NCBI GenBank assembly: GCA_021799555.1
Contig: JAJZAG010000046.1
Location: forward strand, 1-16,059
Direction: 5' to 3'
Source of the DNA: Deltaproteobacteria bacterium
GTDB lineage: Bacteria > Desulfobacterota > Binatia > Binatales > Binataceae
DNA: 16,059 nt
Shown: positions 14,311 through 16,059 of the stretch, in pieces
Layout of the letters: the number at the start of each line of letters is the position of its first letter
Numbering within the stretch: position 1 is the stretch's first letter
Program-made: the position numbers and the translations under genes
Notes under the pieces: generated by a model
Database searches by the model: none
What the model saw: the letters and a program-made list of their open reading frames with translations, nothing else
What the model was told of the DNA's origin: nothing

Positions 14311-14619
14311 TTACTTCGCCGTTTGCGCAGCCTGCCCGCCGCCTGACAGCGAGGGATGAATCCAAATGTCCGAGTCCCGGCCAACTTGGGCGTCCAACTC
14401 GCCGAGAAAGCGCGCGTTCTCGCCGTCGATAAATATGTTCACATGACGCCGCAGCGCACCTTGCTCGTCGAGTACGCGGTCGCGGATGCCAGGGAACTCC
14501 TGCGCCACCGCCGCGATAACCTCTGCCGCAGTCAGGCGCTCATCGGCCCCGGGTTCGAGCGCGATCACGTCGCGACCGCCGGTCCATTTGCGCAGCGCCG
14601 AAGGTATATGCACGCGCAT
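14311..14619 (-). CDS. MoaD/ThiS-family ubiquitin-like sulfur-carrier protein with C-terminal extension
   Basis: A 102-aa beta-grasp protein. The family carries activated sulfur as a C-terminal Gly-Gly thiocarboxylate for molybdopterin, thiamine or cysteine synthesis. It has the short beta start MRVHIPSALRKWTGG, helix TAAEVIAAVAQEFPGI (31-46), LRRHVNIFIDGENARFLGEL and the closing DSDIWIHPSLSGGG. Normally the chain ends at the second Gly. Here the three glycines (93-95) are followed by seven more residues, QAAQTAK, so it would have to be trimmed before thiocarboxylation, or it works differently. Length and the VNIFIDGEN motif place it nearer the CysO-like MoaD group than true MoaD, and no moaE, E1-like thiF or JAMM protease gene lies in the window. 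The ATG at 14619 is 2 nt after the Asp-box stop; a GTG at 14622 is an equal alternative. Translation is probably coupled. Confidence 0.82.
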   Translation of the reverse strand: MRVHIPSALRKWTGGRDVIALEPGADERLTAAEVIAAVAQEFPGIRDRVLDEQGALRRHVNIFIDGENARFLGELDAQVGRDSDIWIHPSLSGGGQAAQTAK

Positions 14620-14621
14620 CA

Positions 14622-15728
14622 CTAACTCACAGTCGCCGTCTTGACGCAGAGTATTGGCGGCAGGAACTCCGCGATCGCCCGCCAGCTTTCACCTTCGTCA
14701 TTCGAACCGTAGAGCTGTCCTCCGCGTGTTCCGAAATATAATCCAGCCGGATCGAGCGAGTCGGCGGAAAACGCGTCGCGCAGCACCGTGAAATATCCGT
14801 CGCGTTCGGGAAGCCCCTTGCCGAGCGGCTGCCACGACCCTCCCGCGTCGCGCGAGCGCCAGACGCGCGGAATTCCACCGGGCGGCACGCGATCCGCGTC
14901 AGCGGTCAGCGGAAAAGTGTAGATCGTTTCGCCGCGGCGCGGATGCGCAACCATCGGGAATCCAAAATCCGACGGGAGCCCGTTCTCGATCGTGACCCAC
15001 GAGCGGCCCTCGTTGTCGGTGCGATAGACGCCCGGATGATTTTGCAAATACATCCGCGCAGGATTTTCAGCGTCGAAGCGAAGTTTATGCGGACATAGCG
15101 TCGCTCCGGGAACGTCGGGATGCACCCGCAGCCCGTTGACGCAGGTTGCCCACGAGTCGCCGCCGTCTTCGGTGCGGTAAATCCCGCCCGAGGAGATCGC
15201 GGCGTACATCCGCTTCGGGTTCTCCGGATGAACCAGAATTGAATGCAGGCATAATCCTCCGAAGCCGGGATTCCATCGCTGACGATCCGGATGGTTGAAC
15301 AACGCCTCGTTCAGGCGAAACGTCTCGCCGCGATCCTCAGAGCGAAACAGCGCCGCCGGATCGACTCCTGCCAGCACGGCATCGTCGCCGAGCGAAGTGG
15401 CGGCTTCCAGCGCCCAGATCGCGTTGAGCGCGACGCCGCTGCCGCTGGGGAACTTGACGTTGCCTTCGATTGCATCGTTCCAGGTGGCGCCAAAGTCGTC
15501 GGAGCGGCTGACCATCGCGCCCCAGTGCTCGCTCTTGTTGCCAATCAGAATTCGCGCCGCGCCGTTGCCAATAAAAGCCGCTGACCAGACCGATTGTCCA
15601 GGAAAATGCGGCCCCGTCATCGCGAATTTCTCGCGCGAACGATCGCTTGAAAACAGGAACGCTCCTTTGGCCGTTCCCACCATCAGCAGAAGGTCGCCGG
15701 CATTGGGCCGAAGCTTCGCTTTAGTCAT
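14622..15728 (-). CDS. Asp-box (BNR/VPS10-type) beta-propeller protein
   Basis: A 368-aa protein made of a beta-propeller with six Asp-boxes (S/T-x-D-x-G-x-T/S-W pattern): SRSDDFGATW (74-83), RSEDRGETF (129-137), RTEDGGDSW (185-193), RTDNEGRSW (236-244), RSRDAGGSW (291-299) and GSNDEGESW (341-349). Such proteins are commonly labelled exo-alpha-sialidase, glycosyl hydrolase or sortilin-like, but sialidase catalytic arginines and the FRIP motif are not apparent, so an enzyme role should not be assumed; a binding scaffold is as likely. There is no signal peptide, hence probably cytoplasmic. The ATG at 15728 has GGGGAGG (15737-15743) 8 nt upstream, better than the in-frame GTG at 15752 that overlaps the preceding stop. 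It is followed by the MoaD-type gene after 2 nt. I recall this gene pairing from other genomes but could not check it. Confidence 0.82.
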   Translation of the reverse strand: MTKAKLRPNAGDLLLMVGTAKGAFLFSSDRSREKFAMTGPHFPGQSVWSAAFIGNGAARILIGNKSEHWGAMVSRSDDFGATWNDAIEGNVKFPSGSGVALNAIWALEAATSLGDDAVLAGVDPAALFRSEDRGETFRLNEALFNHPDRQRWNPGFGGLCLHSILVHPENPKRMYAAISSGGIYRTEDGGDSWATCVNGLRVHPDVPGATLCPHKLRFDAENPARMYLQNHPGVYRTDNEGRSWVTIENGLPSDFGFPMVAHPRRGETIYTFPLTADADRVPPGGIPRVWRSRDAGGSWQPLGKGLPERDGYFTVLRDAFSADSLDPAGLYFGTRGGQLYGSNDEGESWRAIAEFLPPILCVKTATVS

Positions 15729-15736
15729 CGTCGCAT

Positions 15737-15743
15737 CCTCCCC
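15737..15743 (-). promoter_or_regulatory. Shine-Dalgarno site of the Asp-box gene
   Basis: GGGGAGG on the minus strand lies 8 nt before the ATG at 15728. An ATG at 15736 between them is out of frame. The site argues against the in-frame GTG at 15752 as the start. Confidence 0.65.
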
Positions 15744-15748
15744 TCGTT

Positions 15749-16057
15749 TCACGCGTCCAGCAGGCAGCCGACCATCCAGGGAATGCCGAAGCGATCGACA
15801 AGGGAGCCAAACGCCTCGGCAAAGAAGGTCTTTTCCAGCGGCATCCGCACGGTGCCGTTCTCCGAGAGCGCCGTGAATATGCGCCTCGCATCCGGTGCAT
15901 TCTCCGTGGTGAACAATACGGAAAGGCCTTGCGGCCGCTCGTAGCGCTCGGGCGGAGCGTCAGATCCCATCAATAGGAACGCACCCACGCTGAGCCGCGC
16001 GTGAATGATCTTCCCGCGCAATTGTGGCGGTGTTTGAGCGGCGGCCGGCGAATCTCC
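15749..16057 (-). CDS. PhnB-like VOC (glyoxalase-fold) protein, 5'-truncated
   Basis: The visible 102 residues are the C-terminal two thirds of a PhnB/YjdN-type protein of the vicinal-oxygen-chelate superfamily. Matching features are KIIHARLSVGAFLLMGSDAP, the RPQGLSVLFTTENAPDARRI strand-helix unit, ALSENGTVRMPLEKTFFAEAF and the closing GSLVDRFGIPWMVG. The frame stays open to the window edge (reading GDSPAAAQTPPQLRG before the first visible TTG at 16021), and this part aligns with the linker before the second half of the fold, so the start lies outside and the TTG is not the real start. These proteins are often small metal-binding homodimers of unknown substrate. It is upstream in the minus-strand operon; the Asp-box ATG follows its stop by 20 nt. 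Family is sure, function is not. Confidence 0.88.
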   Translation of the reverse strand, partial: GDSPAAAQTPPQLRGKIIHARLSVGAFLLMGSDAPPERYERPQGLSVLFTTENAPDARRIFTALSENGTVRMPLEKTFFAEAFGSLVDRFGIPWMVGCLLDA

Positions 16058-16059
16058 AT

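Overview
The window is 16 kb of dense, high-GC bacterial chromosome with strong G/C bias at third codon positions and almost no spacer DNA. It has a seven-member chain of 4-nt start/stop overlaps, a ThiL-type thiamine kinase, an integral-membrane histidine kinase and CNNM/CorC membrane proteins. This suits a high-GC Gram-negative soil or sediment bacterium. The mix (LuxC-type reductase, LarB, AlkZ-related protein, ABC1 kinase, MoaD plus Asp-box protein) reminds me of deltaproteobacterial or Binatota-like metagenome genomes, but that placement is a guess. No rRNA, tRNA, CRISPR array, complete mobile element or phage gene is visible.

Left part (2-9815, + strand): one tightly packed operon of nine genes. 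In order they are a 5'-truncated LuxC-family acyl-CoA reductase, a class III aminotransferase, a six-helix membrane histidine kinase with an eroded ATP-binding domain, thiL, two different CNNM/CBS/CorC proteins in tandem, larB, an ABC1/UbiB-type kinase and an AlkZ-related winged-helix protein. Seven of the eight junctions are ATGA or GTGA overlaps and the eighth is a 2-nt gap, so the genes are probably co-transcribed and translationally coupled. Their functions are mixed. The first two could convert an acyl-CoA to an aldehyde and then to an amine.

Middle (9816-13079, + strand): an HSL-family alpha/beta-hydrolase with a strong ribosome binding site, then a hairpin over its stop codon, then about 340 nt without a credible gene. 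That gap holds a candidate promoter and several inverted repeats, one pair of which could form a pseudoknot. recQ follows. A 34-nt part of the gap faintly resembles a group II intron domain V region read on the minus strand.

Right part (13095-16057, - strand): a second operon, convergent with recQ. Transcribed right to left, it has a 5'-truncated PhnB/VOC-family protein, a six-Asp-box beta-propeller protein, a MoaD/ThiS-type ubiquitin-like protein with residues after its Gly-Gly, an unrecognised 94-aa protein and a transglutaminase-fold protein with a full Cys-His-Asp triad. A ubiquitin-fold protein with a blocked C-terminus beside a papain-fold enzyme is the most intriguing combination here, but any functional link is inference.
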